From Hymenobacter cellulosivorans (lineage in GTDB: Bacteria; Bacteroidota; Bacteroidia; Cytophagales; Hymenobacteraceae), in contig NZ_CP095049.1 in the NCBI RefSeq assembly GCF_022919135.1, positions 1,302,001-1,366,000 on the forward strand: DNA of 64,000 bases. The letters are read 5' to 3'. Below the pieces are notes generated by a model. The model worked only from the letters and a program-made list of their open reading frames with translations, ran no database searches and had not been told where the DNA came from. A program made the position numbers and the translations under genes. Shown here piece after piece: positions 17,274 through 24,908 of the stretch. Every line of letters begins with the position of its first letter. Position 1 is the first letter of the stretch.

Positions 17274-18263
17274 CTATCCAACCAGCATTGGCTCGGCCGC
17301 CGAAATTTCGGCCAGAATAGCGTGTATTTCGTCTACCGAGTAGGTATCAACTAGGCGCATGCGCCACTGCTTGGCACCTTCCAGGCCGCGGAAGTACTGG
17401 GCGTAGTGCCGGCGCATTTCCAGGATACCAGACCGCTCTCCCTTCCACTCGATGCTTTTCTCGAAGTGCATGCGGCACATGGCCACGCGCTCCTCCACCG
17501 TGGGCGGGGCCAGCTTTTCGCCGGTAGCCACGAAGTGCTTGATTTCGCGGAAAATCCAGGGGTAGCCAATGCTGGCGCGCCCAATCATGATGCCGTCGAC
17601 GCCGTAGCGGTTTTTGTACTCCAGGGCTTTTTCGGGCGAGTCGATGTCACCGTTGCCAAAAATTGGGATTTTGATGCGGGGATTTTCCTTGATTTTGGCA
17701 ATCAGGCGCCAGTCGGCGTCGCCCTTGTACATCTGCACCCGGGTGCGGCCGTGCACGGTCAGGGCCTCGATGCCGATATCCTGGAGCCGCTCGGCTACTT
17801 CCTCCACGTTCAGGGTGTTTTCGTCCCAGCCCAGGCGGGTTTTTACCGTCACGGGCAGGTGGGTGGCTTTTACCACGGCCTCAGTCATCTGCACCATCTT
17901 GGGAATGTCGCGCAGTAGGGCAGCCCCGGCGCCCCGGCAGGCTACCTGCTTTACCGGGCAGCCGTAGTTGATGTCAATCAAATCGGGGCCAGCCAGGGTG
18001 CTGATGCGGGCACACTCGCCCATGGTATCCACGTCGGAGCCAAAGAGCTGAATGCCGATGGGTCGCTCGTAATCGAACACGTCGAGCTTCTTACGGCTTT
18101 TGGCCGCGTCCCGAATCAGGCCTTCCGAGGAAATAAACTCGGTGTACATCAAATCGGCCCCGTTGGCTTTGCACACGGCCCGGAACGGCGGGTCGGATAC
18201 GTCCTCCATGGGCGCTAAAAGCAAGGGAAAATCAGGCAGGGCAAGGTCGCGGATGTGTACCAC
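17274..18263 (-). CDS. dusB: tRNA-dihydrouridine synthase B
   Basis: 329 aa TIM-barrel flavoenzyme that reduces specific uridines in the tRNA D-loop with NADPH. N-terminal LLLAPMEDVSDPPFRAVCK is the FMN-binding opening. DINYGCPVKQVACRGAGAALL contains the catalytic Cys102. VKTRLGWDE, ALTVHGRTRVQMYKG and IPIFGNGDI...GIMIGRASIGYPWIF are the remaining conserved FMN/tRNA blocks, and a C-terminal helical tRNA-binding domain completes the protein. Length is normal. The start is a GTG at 18263 followed by GTACAC. A TAAATTTG -7 motif lies about 28 bases upstream, suggesting a short leader. It is divergent from the CPBP protease gene. Confidence 0.93.
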   Translation of the reverse strand: MVHIRDLALPDFPLLLAPMEDVSDPPFRAVCKANGADLMYTEFISSEGLIRDAAKSRKKLDVFDYERPIGIQLFGSDVDTMGECARISTLAGPDLIDINYGCPVKQVACRGAGAALLRDIPKMVQMTEAVVKATHLPVTVKTRLGWDENTLNVEEVAERLQDIGIEALTVHGRTRVQMYKGDADWRLIAKIKENPRIKIPIFGNGDIDSPEKALEYKNRYGVDGIMIGRASIGYPWIFREIKHFVATGEKLAPPTVEERVAMCRMHFEKSIEWKGERSGILEMRRHYAQYFRGLEGAKQWRMRLVDTYSVDEIHAILAEISAAEPMLVG

Positions 18264-18282
18264 AGAGGAAGGCTATTACAGG

Positions 18283-18298
18283 AATTTGCGCAAATTTA
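18283..18298 (-). promoter_or_regulatory. dusB -7 promoter element overlapping a 14-bp palindrome
   Basis: On the minus strand TAAATTTG (18298-18291) matches the Bacteroidota -7 consensus TAnnTTTG. It is placed correctly for dusB (start 18263). The same bases form half of the perfect palindrome AATTTGCGCAAATT (18283-18296) in the middle of this divergent intergenic region, so a repressor bound there could affect both genes. Confidence 0.5.
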
Positions 18299-18333
18299 CG
18301 ACTCTTCCAAGTTTCCGTAACCACCAGCCCCTC

Positions 18334-19380
18334 ATGAAAGGTTTCGTGTCCAGCCGTTTGCACCCGTTTGCAACCTTATTGATCTTAATCGGTCTGGCCT
18401 TGGTCTTTTTGAGCGTGGGGGCTTTGGTAGCTAGCGTACTCACGAAGCTCTTCTTTGGTATTGGCTTGCTGGAAATGGGCGATGCGGCCCAGAACCCGCA
18501 GAACTACCCCAATAGCTGGGGGGCCATCATGCTCAGTCAGGGCGTTACGCTGGTGTTTGGGTTGGCCGGGGCCGCTTTGGCGCTGGTGTGGCTTACGGGC
18601 CGTTCGTGGCGGGAGTACCTGATGCCCCGCCGCTCGGTTTCGGCCGTCTGGTTTGTGGCCGCCGCCGCCATCGTGATTCTGGCCCTGCCCCTTATGGCTT
18701 ATCTGATTGAGTGGAACTCCCAGGCCCACGTGCCCAAGTTTCTGGAAGGGTCCTGGCTGACGCGGTTTGGAACGTGGGCGCTGGCCAAGGAAGAAGAGCT
18801 GAAAAAGACGACGGCCTTCATGACCCGATTCAGCTCGCCAGGGCGGTTTGGCGTGGCCGTGCTCGTCATTGCGGCTGGTGCTGCTATAGGGGAGGAGTTA
18901 TTTTTCCGGGGTGTGCTGCAGCGCAACTTGGTAGAGTGGTTTAGGTCGCGGCACGTGGGCGTGTTTGTGGCCGCCGCCATTTTCAGTGCCATCCACATGC
19001 AGTTTCTAGGCTTCGTGCCTCGTTTCGTACTGGGCCTGATTCTGGGCTACCTCTACGAATGGAGTGGCAATATCCTGGTGCCCATGACGGCCCACTTCAC
19101 CCAGAATGCCTTCCAACTCCTGCTGGTGTATGTGCAGCAGCAGCAATGGACGGCCTCTGCTTTCGACCCCGACTCCACCGACAGTATACCCTGGTACCTG
19201 GTGCTGCTTTCGGTGCTCTTCGTCGGGGCCATCCTCTATTTCCTGCACCAGCGCAGCCAGCAGGGACCCGCCGAAATGCACACGCTCAGCGCTGGTGGCG
19301 TAGCCGTGGCTTCACCCGAAACTGCCCCCGCCGAAACCCGTACGCTCGGCAGTAAGGGCATCGAGGCCGACCGTAAGTAA
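18334..19380 (+). CDS. CPBP-family intramembrane metalloprotease
   Basis: 348 aa, about eight membrane helices. The Abi/CPBP (Rce1-like) motifs are complete: EELFFRG with Glu187, Glu188 and Arg192; a second His in FSAIHMQFLGFVPRF; and MTAHFTQNAF with His254. These residues coordinate the metal in glutamic-type intramembrane proteases. The C-terminal tail (about 310-348) is cytosolic and Ala/Thr/Glu-rich. Bacterial members have diverse roles (bacteriocin self-immunity, signalling); none is indicated here. The ATG at 18334 is chosen because upstream codons fall in the dusB promoter. cdsA follows within 55-115 bases and is probably co-transcribed. Confidence 0.85.
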   Translation: MKGFVSSRLHPFATLLILIGLALVFLSVGALVASVLTKLFFGIGLLEMGDAAQNPQNYPNSWGAIMLSQGVTLVFGLAGAALALVWLTGRSWREYLMPRRSVSAVWFVAAAAIVILALPLMAYLIEWNSQAHVPKFLEGSWLTRFGTWALAKEEELKKTTAFMTRFSSPGRFGVAVLVIAAGAAIGEELFFRGVLQRNLVEWFRSRHVGVFVAAAIFSAIHMQFLGFVPRFVLGLILGYLYEWSGNILVPMTAHFTQNAFQLLLVYVQQQQWTASAFDPDSTDSIPWYLVLLSVLFVGAILYFLHQRSQQGPAEMHTLSAGGVAVASPETAPAETRTLGSKGIEADRK

Positions 19381-19495
19381 GCCCGTAGCGCCGCCCGTTT
19401 TTCTCCCGTCCCTCCCGAATTCCCGACTTCCCTTGTCCGAGCCCTCCTCCTCGCCCGCTGTTCCCACCGAAGCTCCTGCCGACGGAAAAAAGCCC

Positions 19496-20368
19496 ATGTC
19501 CAACCTGGCCCAGCGCGTCATCTTCGGCGTCATTGGGGCCGTGCTGCTGCTGGGCTCCGTGTGGTATGGCTCCTGGACGTTTGCCCTGTTCTTCGCCGCC
19601 GTGCAGGCCAAGATGCTGCACGAGTTTTACCGCATGATGCGCGAAGCGGGCTACAAACCGGCCGCTATTTTGGGTATCTGCATTAGCCTGCTGATTTTCT
19701 TCACCGTTTTCATCGAAAAGCAGTTTGCGCACTACGACGGCGGCCCCGAAAACCGCATTGTTCGGGCCGCGGAGCTCACGCTGATTGCCTTGGCTTTACT
19801 GCTTTCTGTGCTACTACTGTTGCGCGAGATGTCAGCCTGGCCGCGGGAGAATCAGTCGGTTGTTCCCTTTGCCAACGTGGGTGTCAATCTGCTTGGGCTC
19901 TTCTACGTCAGCCTGCCCATGAGCTTGCTTAGTGTAGTCGCCTTTTCCGGTAATTCGGCCGAGTACGACTACCGCCGCATCTTCGCCCTGCTCTTCCTGG
20001 TCTGGTGCTCTGATATTGGGGCTTACGCCGCCGGCAAAACCTTTGGCAAGCATAAGCTGGCGCCCAGCATTTCGCCCGGCAAAACCTGGGAAGGGGCCAT
20101 CGGCGGCTTCCTGCTCACCCTGGTCATGGGCTGGGCCCTGGGCTTCTGGCTCACCGACCTTTCCCTGCCGTACCGCCTCGTAGCGGCCGGTACCGTGGCC
20201 GTCTTCGGCCCTCTGGGTGACCTGGCCGAGTCTATGCTCAAGCGCAGCGTGGATATCAAGGACTCGGGCACCATCATGCCCGGCCACGGCGGCCTGCTCG
20301 ACCGGTTCGACGCCTTCCTCTTCATCCTGCCCGTACTGGCCGTGTTGCAGCTGCTTTTCGGTGGGTAG
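19496..20368 (+). CDS. cdsA: Phosphatidate cytidylyltransferase
   Basis: 290 aa from the ATG at 19496. A TTG at 19433 would add 21 hydrophilic Pro/Ser/Glu residues and is a real alternative. The enzyme makes CDP-diacylglycerol from CTP and phosphatidic acid at the inner membrane. About eight helices are visible. The CdsA signature is intact near the C-terminus (SMLKRSVDIKDSGTIMPGHG, GLLDRFDA), as is WCSDIGAYAAGKTFGKHKLAPSISPGKTWEG. A strong terminator follows. Together with psd downstream it supplies the phosphatidylethanolamine branch. Confidence 0.93.
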   Translation: MSNLAQRVIFGVIGAVLLLGSVWYGSWTFALFFAAVQAKMLHEFYRMMREAGYKPAAILGICISLLIFFTVFIEKQFAHYDGGPENRIVRAAELTLIALALLLSVLLLLREMSAWPRENQSVVPFANVGVNLLGLFYVSLPMSLLSVVAFSGNSAEYDYRRIFALLFLVWCSDIGAYAAGKTFGKHKLAPSISPGKTWEGAIGGFLLTLVMGWALGFWLTDLSLPYRLVAAGTVAVFGPLGDLAESMLKRSVDIKDSGTIMPGHGGLLDRFDAFLFILPVLAVLQLLFGG

Positions 20369-20417
20369 AGGCGCAAGGCGACGTATCGGTACTTCCTCAA
20401 CCGGCTTTCCGCCAGTG

Positions 20418-20450
20418 AAAAGACCTCCGAGGATTCTCGGAGGTCTTTTT
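20418..20450 (+). terminator. Rho-independent terminator after cdsA
   Basis: AGACCTCCGAG (20421-20431), loop GATT, and CTCGGAGGTCT (20436-20446), flanked by A-run and T-run. It ends the CPBP-cdsA unit. Confidence 0.9.
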
Positions 20451-20464
20451 GCTTGTAAATTCTG

Positions 20465-20484
20465 GTTTGAGTAGCTACTCAAAC
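20465..20484. promoter_or_regulatory. Perfect 20-bp palindrome upstream of gdhA
   Basis: GTTTGAGTAGCTACTCAAAC is a perfect palindrome in the 285-base gap before glutamate dehydrogenase, with no T-run after it. A second perfect palindrome, GGTAATTACC, lies at 20511-20520. Both are about 155-175 bases before the putative -7 element. They look like binding sites for dimeric regulators; no regulator can be named. Confidence 0.4.
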
Positions 20485-20638
20485 GGCATAATTCCAACAA
20501 ACCAGGTTTAGGTAATTACCCACGCGTGATTTTTTGCCGCTGAGGCAGTTGGGAACTTCCTGCCGAACTAGTCTGCATAGCGCTTTGGGTGGGCCAAGCT
20601 ATACCCTGGCGCATTTTCCTGCGTATGGCATAAACTAC

Positions 20639-20646
20639 TACCTTTG
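20639..20646 (+). promoter_or_regulatory. -7 element of gdhA promoter
   Basis: TACCTTTG matches the Bacteroidota TAnnTTTG consensus 88 bases before the gdhA ATG. A convincing -33 TTG is not obvious. Confidence 0.5.
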
Positions 20647-20734
20647 AGCCCTCAAATCCGGCGTTCGGTTCCGGCTTCCCACCGCTGAGCCCCGCTTTTT
20701 TTCTTACCCACCCATCACAATTCACTCTTCCCGT

Positions 20735-22021
20735 ATGGCTGCCACCACGGTGTACAAAGAGCCGGCTCCAATCATGGACCGTGAAAATCCCTTAGAATCA
20801 ATGATGTCGCGCTTCAATATCGCGGCGGAGATTCTAGGACTCGACGATTCAACGTATAACGTCCTCAAAGCGCCCGACAAGCAGGTTATCGTCAACATTC
20901 CCGTGACGATGGACAATGGCAAGGTGCGCGTATTCGAAGGCTACCGCGTGGTGCACAACACCATCCTGGGCCCTTCGAAAGGCGGTATCCGCTACGACAT
21001 GAACGTGCACATCGACGAAGTAAAGGCCCTGGCGGCCTGGATGACGTGGAAGTGCGCCGTGGTTGATATTCCCTACGGCGGTGCCAAGGGTGGTATCATC
21101 TGCGACCCGACGGCCATGAGCCCCGGCGAAATCGAGCGTCTGACCCGCGGCTACACCCTGGCCATGAAGGACGTGTTTGGCCCCGACCGCGACATTCCGG
21201 CTCCCGACATGGGCACCGGTCCCCGCGAAATGGCCTGGCTGATGGACGAATTCAGCAAGACGGTAGGTGCCACCTCACCAGCGGTGGTTACTGGCAAGCC
21301 CCTCGTGATGGGTGGCTCCCTGGGCCGCACCGAGGCTACCGGCCGCGGGGTAATGGTATCGGCCCTGGCCGCTATGAGCAAGCTGGGCATGAAGCCTGAA
21401 GAGTCGTCGGCCGTAGTGCAGGGCTTCGGCAACGTAGGCTCCTGGGCTGCTAAGCTGCTGGCTGAGAAAGGCGTGAAAATCAAGGGCGTGTCCGACATCA
21501 GCGGGGCCTACTGGAACGACAACGGCATCAACATCGACGAAGCCATTGCTTATAAGAACGTTCACAACGGCCGCCTTGAAGGCTACACCGGCGCTACGCT
21601 GATGAACGCCGATGAGCTGCTGCTCGCCGACGTTGACGTGCTGGTGCCCGCCGCCGTGGAAGACGTCATTACCGAGCACAACGCCCACGACATCAAGGCC
21701 AAGCTCATCGTGGAAGGTGCTAACGGCCCCACCTCTGCCTCCGCTGACCCTATCATCAACGAAAAGGGCATCATGGTAGTGCCCGACATCCTGGCCAACT
21801 CCGGTGGCGTAACAGTGTCCTACTTCGAGTGGGTACAAAACCGCCTCGGCTACAAGTGGAGCGAGGACATGGTGATTGAGCGCGCCGAGCGCATCATGAC
21901 CGATGCCTTCGAGAAAGTGTACGCTACAAGCCAGAAGTATAACGTGCCGATGCGTATCGCCGCCTACGTGGTAGCTATCGACAAAGTAGCCCAGACATAC
22001 AAGTTCCGCGGCGGTTTCTAA
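20735..22021 (+). CDS. Glu/Leu/Phe/Val dehydrogenase (glutamate dehydrogenase)
   Basis: 428 aa, normal length for the hexameric GDH family that interconverts glutamate and 2-oxoglutarate plus ammonia. N-terminal substrate domain: GPSKGGIRYDMNVHIDEVKALA and the catalytic-lysine block VDIPYGGAKGG. PDMGTGPREMAWLMDEFSK and TGKPLVMGGSLGRTEATGRG follow. The Rossmann NAD(P) domain carries VQGFGNVGSWAA (about 229-240), and NSGGVTVSYFEWVQN lies near the end. Cofactor preference is not clear from sequence. It is monocistronic by its own promoter and is followed by an octamer-arm repeat and a hairpin. Confidence 0.92.
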   Translation: MAATTVYKEPAPIMDRENPLESMMSRFNIAAEILGLDDSTYNVLKAPDKQVIVNIPVTMDNGKVRVFEGYRVVHNTILGPSKGGIRYDMNVHIDEVKALAAWMTWKCAVVDIPYGGAKGGIICDPTAMSPGEIERLTRGYTLAMKDVFGPDRDIPAPDMGTGPREMAWLMDEFSKTVGATSPAVVTGKPLVMGGSLGRTEATGRGVMVSALAAMSKLGMKPEESSAVVQGFGNVGSWAAKLLAEKGVKIKGVSDISGAYWNDNGINIDEAIAYKNVHNGRLEGYTGATLMNADELLLADVDVLVPAAVEDVITEHNAHDIKAKLIVEGANGPTSASADPIINEKGIMVVPDILANSGGVTVSYFEWVQNRLGYKWSEDMVIERAERIMTDAFEKVYATSQKYNVPMRIAAYVVAIDKVAQTYKFRGGF

Positions 22022-22024
22022 GCG

Positions 22025-22133
22025 GCGAATGAGTAAGTGAGTGAATGAGTGAGTTGCCGTTCAATTCGCGCCGTTTGCGCCAGCTGAACAAAAAAACTCA
22101 CCCATTCACTCATTCGCTATTTCACTGTTTCGC
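22025..22133. repeat. Octamer-arm inverted repeat, copy A
   Basis: It begins three bases after the gdhA stop. Left arm is four phased 8-mers: GCGAATGA, GTAAGTGA, GTGAATGA, GTGAGTTG (22025-22056). A GC-rich core (CCGTTCAATTCGCGCC and on) follows. The right arm is AACTCAC, CCATTCAC, TCATTCGC, TATTTCAC, TGTTTCGC (22095-22133). The arms pair once one 8-base unit of the left arm is skipped. Confidence 0.8.
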
Positions 22134-22136
22134 GGC

Positions 22137-22184
22137 TATATTTGCTTTTGGATAGCCCGGGCCGGGAGGCTCGGGCTATCTTTG
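22137..22184 (+). promoter_or_regulatory. Two -7-like elements around a hairpin upstream of psd
   Basis: TATATTTG (22137-22144) and TATCTTTG (22177-22184) both match TAnnTTTG. Between them GATAGCCCG (22151-22159) pairs with CGGGCTATC (22172-22180), a stem extended by GCC/GGC. The hairpin may terminate gdhA, and the second element overlaps its right edge. The psd ATG is 115 bases downstream. Confidence 0.45.
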
Positions 22185-22299
22185 TGTAGTTTGACACGTA
22201 ATGGTTTAGCTGGGAATATTCTGTTGCCAGCTTCTGTTTCTGATAATAGCGTCTGAACCAGCGAAATTTCTCTCCCGACTCAGCGCTAATCTGCGATTT

Positions 22300-22962
22300 A
22301 TGAAGATTCACAAAGAAGGACGACGCATACTTTTCTTCACGTTGCTGGCCCTGCTGGCCCTCAACCTGCTGCTGTTCCAGTTCAACGCCCGCGCCGTCAC
22401 CTTCAACCGGATTTTTGCCGGCGCCTCCGTCATTGCCTTCCTGCTGCTGCTACAGTTTTTTCGCAGCCCCTTCCGCAACCTGCTTACTCACGAAGACTTG
22501 CTCATCGCCCCCGCCGATGGTAAAGTGGTGGTAATCGAGGACGTGCATGAGCCGGAGTACTTCGACGACATGCGCAAGCAGATCAGCATCTTCATGTCGC
22601 CAATTAACGTGCACATTACCCGCAACCCGATTTCGGGCATCGTGCGTTACTTCAAGTACCACCCCGGCAACTACCTCGTGGCCTGGCACCCCAAGAGCAG
22701 CACCAAAAACGAGCGGACAACGGTCGTGGTGCAGTCGGAAGCCGGTCCCATGGTGTTGTTCCGCCAGATTGCCGGCGCTATGGCCCGCCGCATCGTGTGG
22801 TATGTGAATGAGGGCGACGAAGTAAGCCAAGGCGAAGAGTTCGGCTTCATCAAGTTCGGCTCCCGCGTCGATTTGTTTGTGCCCCTCGATACGGAGGTGA
22901 AAGTGCAGATCGGGGAGAAGGTAAAGGGTGGACAGACCGTCATTGCCCAGCTTAAAACCTGA
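22300..22962 (+). CDS. psd: Phosphatidylserine decarboxylase proenzyme (short PSD-A type)
   Basis: 220 aa. Pyruvoyl-dependent enzyme converting phosphatidylserine to phosphatidylethanolamine at the inner membrane. Two N-terminal hydrophobic segments (about 9-27 and 32-50) anchor it. HEDLLIAPADGKVVVIEDV and FMSPINVHITRNPISG are family blocks. The self-cleavage site is FGSRVD, with Gly187-Ser188 where the pyruvoyl group forms; this replaces the LGST of long PSDs, as usual in the short class. With cdsA about 2 kb upstream it indicates PE synthesis, but pssA is not in the window. The stop codon is directly followed by the ACCACGGATTCGA repeat. Confidence 0.9.
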   Translation: MKIHKEGRRILFFTLLALLALNLLLFQFNARAVTFNRIFAGASVIAFLLLLQFFRSPFRNLLTHEDLLIAPADGKVVVIEDVHEPEYFDDMRKQISIFMSPINVHITRNPISGIVRYFKYHPGNYLVAWHPKSSTKNERTTVVVQSEAGPMVLFRQIAGAMARRIVWYVNEGDEVSQGEEFGFIKFGSRVDLFVPLDTEVKVQIGEKVKGGQTVIAQLKT

Positions 22963-22980
22963 ACCACGGATTCGACGGAT
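22963..22980 (+). repeat. Post-stop repeat ACCACGGATTCGACGGAT, copy 1 (psd)
   Basis: The 18-base sequence starts at the base after the psd TGA. Copies in the same gene-relative position follow msrC and proS. It contains two spaced ACGGAT units. Confidence 0.65.
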
Positions 22981-23022
22981 ATTGAGGAGTAATCGGCTTT
23001 TATGACCGACTATCCCAAATAC

Positions 23023-23052
23023 AAAAAGGCCACCCGCAGGGGCGGCCTTTTT
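23023..23052. terminator. Bidirectional terminator between psd and msrC
   Basis: AAAAAGGCC (23023-23031) and GGCCTTTTT (23044-23052), with inner CCC/GGG pairing. It serves both convergent genes. Confidence 0.85.
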
Positions 23053-23115
23053 GTTGGGCTATACTTTTCTTTCGAGCGGTAGGAGCGGCAATAGCGTCGG
23101 CGGCCGCGCCGTCCA

Positions 23116-23137
23116 CAAAATCCCTCGAATCCGTGGT
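23116..23137 (-). repeat. Post-stop repeat, copy 2 (msrC)
   Basis: Read on the minus strand, ACCACGGATTCGA starts at the base after the msrC TAG and continues GGGATTTTG. It matches the psd and proS copies over 13 bases. Confidence 0.65.
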
Positions 23138-23620
23138 CTAGAACCAGGTGGCGGCCAGCTGCATCAGCTGCTCCAGCGCGGTCTGGTCGTCCTGGTCGAA
23201 GTCGTTGAGCTGGTCACTGTCTACATCGAGCACAGCCACGACCTGCCCGTCCTTCAGGATGGGCACCACGATTTCCGACTTGGACTCGGAACTGCAGGCA
23301 ATGTGGCCAGGAAACTGCTCTACGTCGGGCACGAGCAGGGTTTGGGCCTGAGCCCAGCTGCTGCCACACACGCCTTTGCCCTTGCGGATGCGGGTGCAGG
23401 CAATCGGGCCCTGGAAAGGACCAAGGACCAGCTCGTCGTTTTTGACGAGGTAAAAGCCGACCCAGAAAAAGCCGAAGGCCTGACGCAGGGCGGCGGCAGT
23501 ATTGGCCAGATTAGCTACCAAATCTGGTTCACCGGTGGTCAGGGCCTCAATCTGGGGCAGGAGCTGGCGGTATTTTTCGGCCTTGGTAAGCGTGGTATCG
23601 AGAATGAGTTCTTCAGCCAT
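23138..23620 (-). CDS. msrC: Free methionine-(R)-sulfoxide reductase (GAF domain)
   Basis: 160 aa single GAF-domain cytosolic enzyme that reduces free Met-(R)-SO using thioredoxin-type reductants. The three diagnostic cysteines are present: Cys75 (GPIACTRI), Cys85 (GKGVCGSSW) and Cys109 (GHIACSSESKSEIVVP). FWVGFYLV and LDVDSDQLNDFDQDD are further family blocks. Length fits fRMsr exactly. The ribD gene lies upstream on the same strand, separated by octamer-arm repeat B. A terminator shared with psd lies beyond its stop. Confidence 0.93.
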   Translation of the reverse strand: MAEELILDTTLTKAEKYRQLLPQIEALTTGEPDLVANLANTAAALRQAFGFFWVGFYLVKNDELVLGPFQGPIACTRIRKGKGVCGSSWAQAQTLLVPDVEQFPGHIACSSESKSEIVVPILKDGQVVAVLDVDSDQLNDFDQDDQTALEQLMQLAATWF

Positions 23621-23626
23621 GAAGGA

Positions 23627-23778
23627 GTGAGATGGTGAACTGGTGAAATAGTGAGTTGTCGTACGGCCGGAGCAAGGTGGCGCGGTTAAAACAGATAAAA
23701 CAGGAAAAGGATGCCCGATACAGGCCTTGCTTTAAGGGTGGGGCCAAAACCATCAATCTCACCGTTTCAGCAGCTCAC
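23627..23778. repeat. Octamer-arm inverted repeat, copy B
   Basis: It lies between msrC and ribD (both minus strand). Plus-strand left arm: GTGAGATG, GTGAACTG, GTGAAATA, GTGAGTTG (23627-23658), followed by TCGTACGGCC. Right arm: AATCTCAC, CGTTTCAG, CAGCTCAC (23755-23778), four bases from the ribD stop. The loop is longer and more diverged than in copies A, C and D. Read along ribD, the element directly follows its stop codon. Confidence 0.7.
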
Positions 23779-23782
23779 TAGC

Positions 23783-24817
23783 TTACCGATTGTAGTACAC
23801 AAAAACGTCGTCGTCGCCGAGGGTGAACTGCTCGTGCAAGCCCGAAAGGCCGTGTTTGGGTGCCGCAATGCCGCCGCCCAGCTTTTGGCGGCTGCGCAGA
23901 ATCCGCATTTCGTCCCAGAGTCCGTCGCGCAGCAGGGAGCTGAGCACCGTGGGCCCGCCTTCCACCAACACCGACTGCACATTGCGTTGGTAGAGGTTGG
24001 CAAAAAGCTGAGGAAACAGGTCGTCGGCCTCCGATAGAGTGATGTAGCCCAGATTGTCCTTGGTGGCCCGCTCCCGGTAGGTGTACACTAGCGTAGGCTG
24101 CTGACCGTCGAACAAATGATGGGTTGGGGGTAGACTCAGGTTTTTGTCGATAACGACCCGAATCGGGTTCTGCCCCGGCCATTCCCGGGCGTTGAGGCGG
24201 GGATTGTCGTGCAGGGCGGTGCGGGTGCCAATGAGAATGGCCTGCTCCTCGGTGCGCCACTGGTGCACGGCGGCCTGCGCCAGCGGCCCGCTGATGCGCA
24301 CCGGCTGAAAGTAGGGGCCAGCCAGGTAGCCATCCGCCGTTTCAGCCCACTTCAGCACCACATAGGGCCGGTTTTTTTCCTGGAAGGTAAAAAACCGGCG
24401 GTTCAGCCAGCGGCCTTCGGCTTCCAGCAGCCCAGTTTCGACGTGGATGCCGGCAGCCCGTAGCTTTTCCAGGCCCCGACCGGCTACCAGCGGGTTGGGG
24501 TCGAGGTTGCAGACTACTACTTCCTTCACCCCTTTGGCAATAAGCAAATCGGCGCAGGGCGGGGTTTTGCCAAAGTGGGAGCAGGGCTCCAGCGTGACAT
24601 ACACCCGGCTGTGGGCCAATAGGCGCTGGTCGGCCACGGCGGCCAGGGCGTTGACCTCGGCGTGGGGCCCGCCGTACTGCCGGTGCCAGCCTTCCCCGAT
24701 GATGCGGCCTTCGTGCGTGACCACGCAGCCGACCAGCGGGTTGGGCCGGGCGTAGCCGGTACCCAGGCGGGCCAGGTCCAGGGCGCGGCGCATCATTAAA
24801 ACGTCAAAGTCGGTCAT
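23783..24817 (-). CDS. ribD: Bifunctional riboflavin biosynthesis deaminase/reductase RibD
   Basis: 344 aa. Catalyses deamination of the GTP-derived pyrimidine and then NADPH-dependent reduction of the ribose, the second and third steps of riboflavin synthesis. The N-terminal zinc deaminase has HAE (52-54) and LEPCSHFGKTPPC (about 76-88) as metal and catalytic residues. The C-terminal reductase domain (about 145-344) begins PYVVLKWAETADGYLA, with ILIGTRTALHDNPRLNAR and SVLVEGGPTVLSSLL. Both domains look intact. It is divergent from prmC, with only 91 bases between start codons. Confidence 0.94.
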   Translation of the reverse strand: MTDFDVLMMRRALDLARLGTGYARPNPLVGCVVTHEGRIIGEGWHRQYGGPHAEVNALAAVADQRLLAHSRVYVTLEPCSHFGKTPPCADLLIAKGVKEVVVCNLDPNPLVAGRGLEKLRAAGIHVETGLLEAEGRWLNRRFFTFQEKNRPYVVLKWAETADGYLAGPYFQPVRISGPLAQAAVHQWRTEEQAILIGTRTALHDNPRLNAREWPGQNPIRVVIDKNLSLPPTHHLFDGQQPTLVYTYRERATKDNLGYITLSEADDLFPQLFANLYQRNVQSVLVEGGPTVLSSLLRDGLWDEMRILRSRQKLGGGIAAPKHGLSGLHEQFTLGDDDVFVYYNR

Positions 24818-24831
24818 GGTGGGTTAGCGCG

Positions 24832-24839
24832 TAGCTTTG
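24832..24839 (+). promoter_or_regulatory. -7 element of prmC promoter
   Basis: TAGCTTTG fits TAnnTTTG 70 bases before the prmC ATG and 15 bases beyond the divergent ribD start. Confidence 0.5.
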
Positions 24840-24908
24840 CAGTGGCCGAAGGTACGCAGTTGCCGCCGAGCCGCGCTACTGGTTGAGCTTTCCCAAACAC
24901 CGTTTCCT

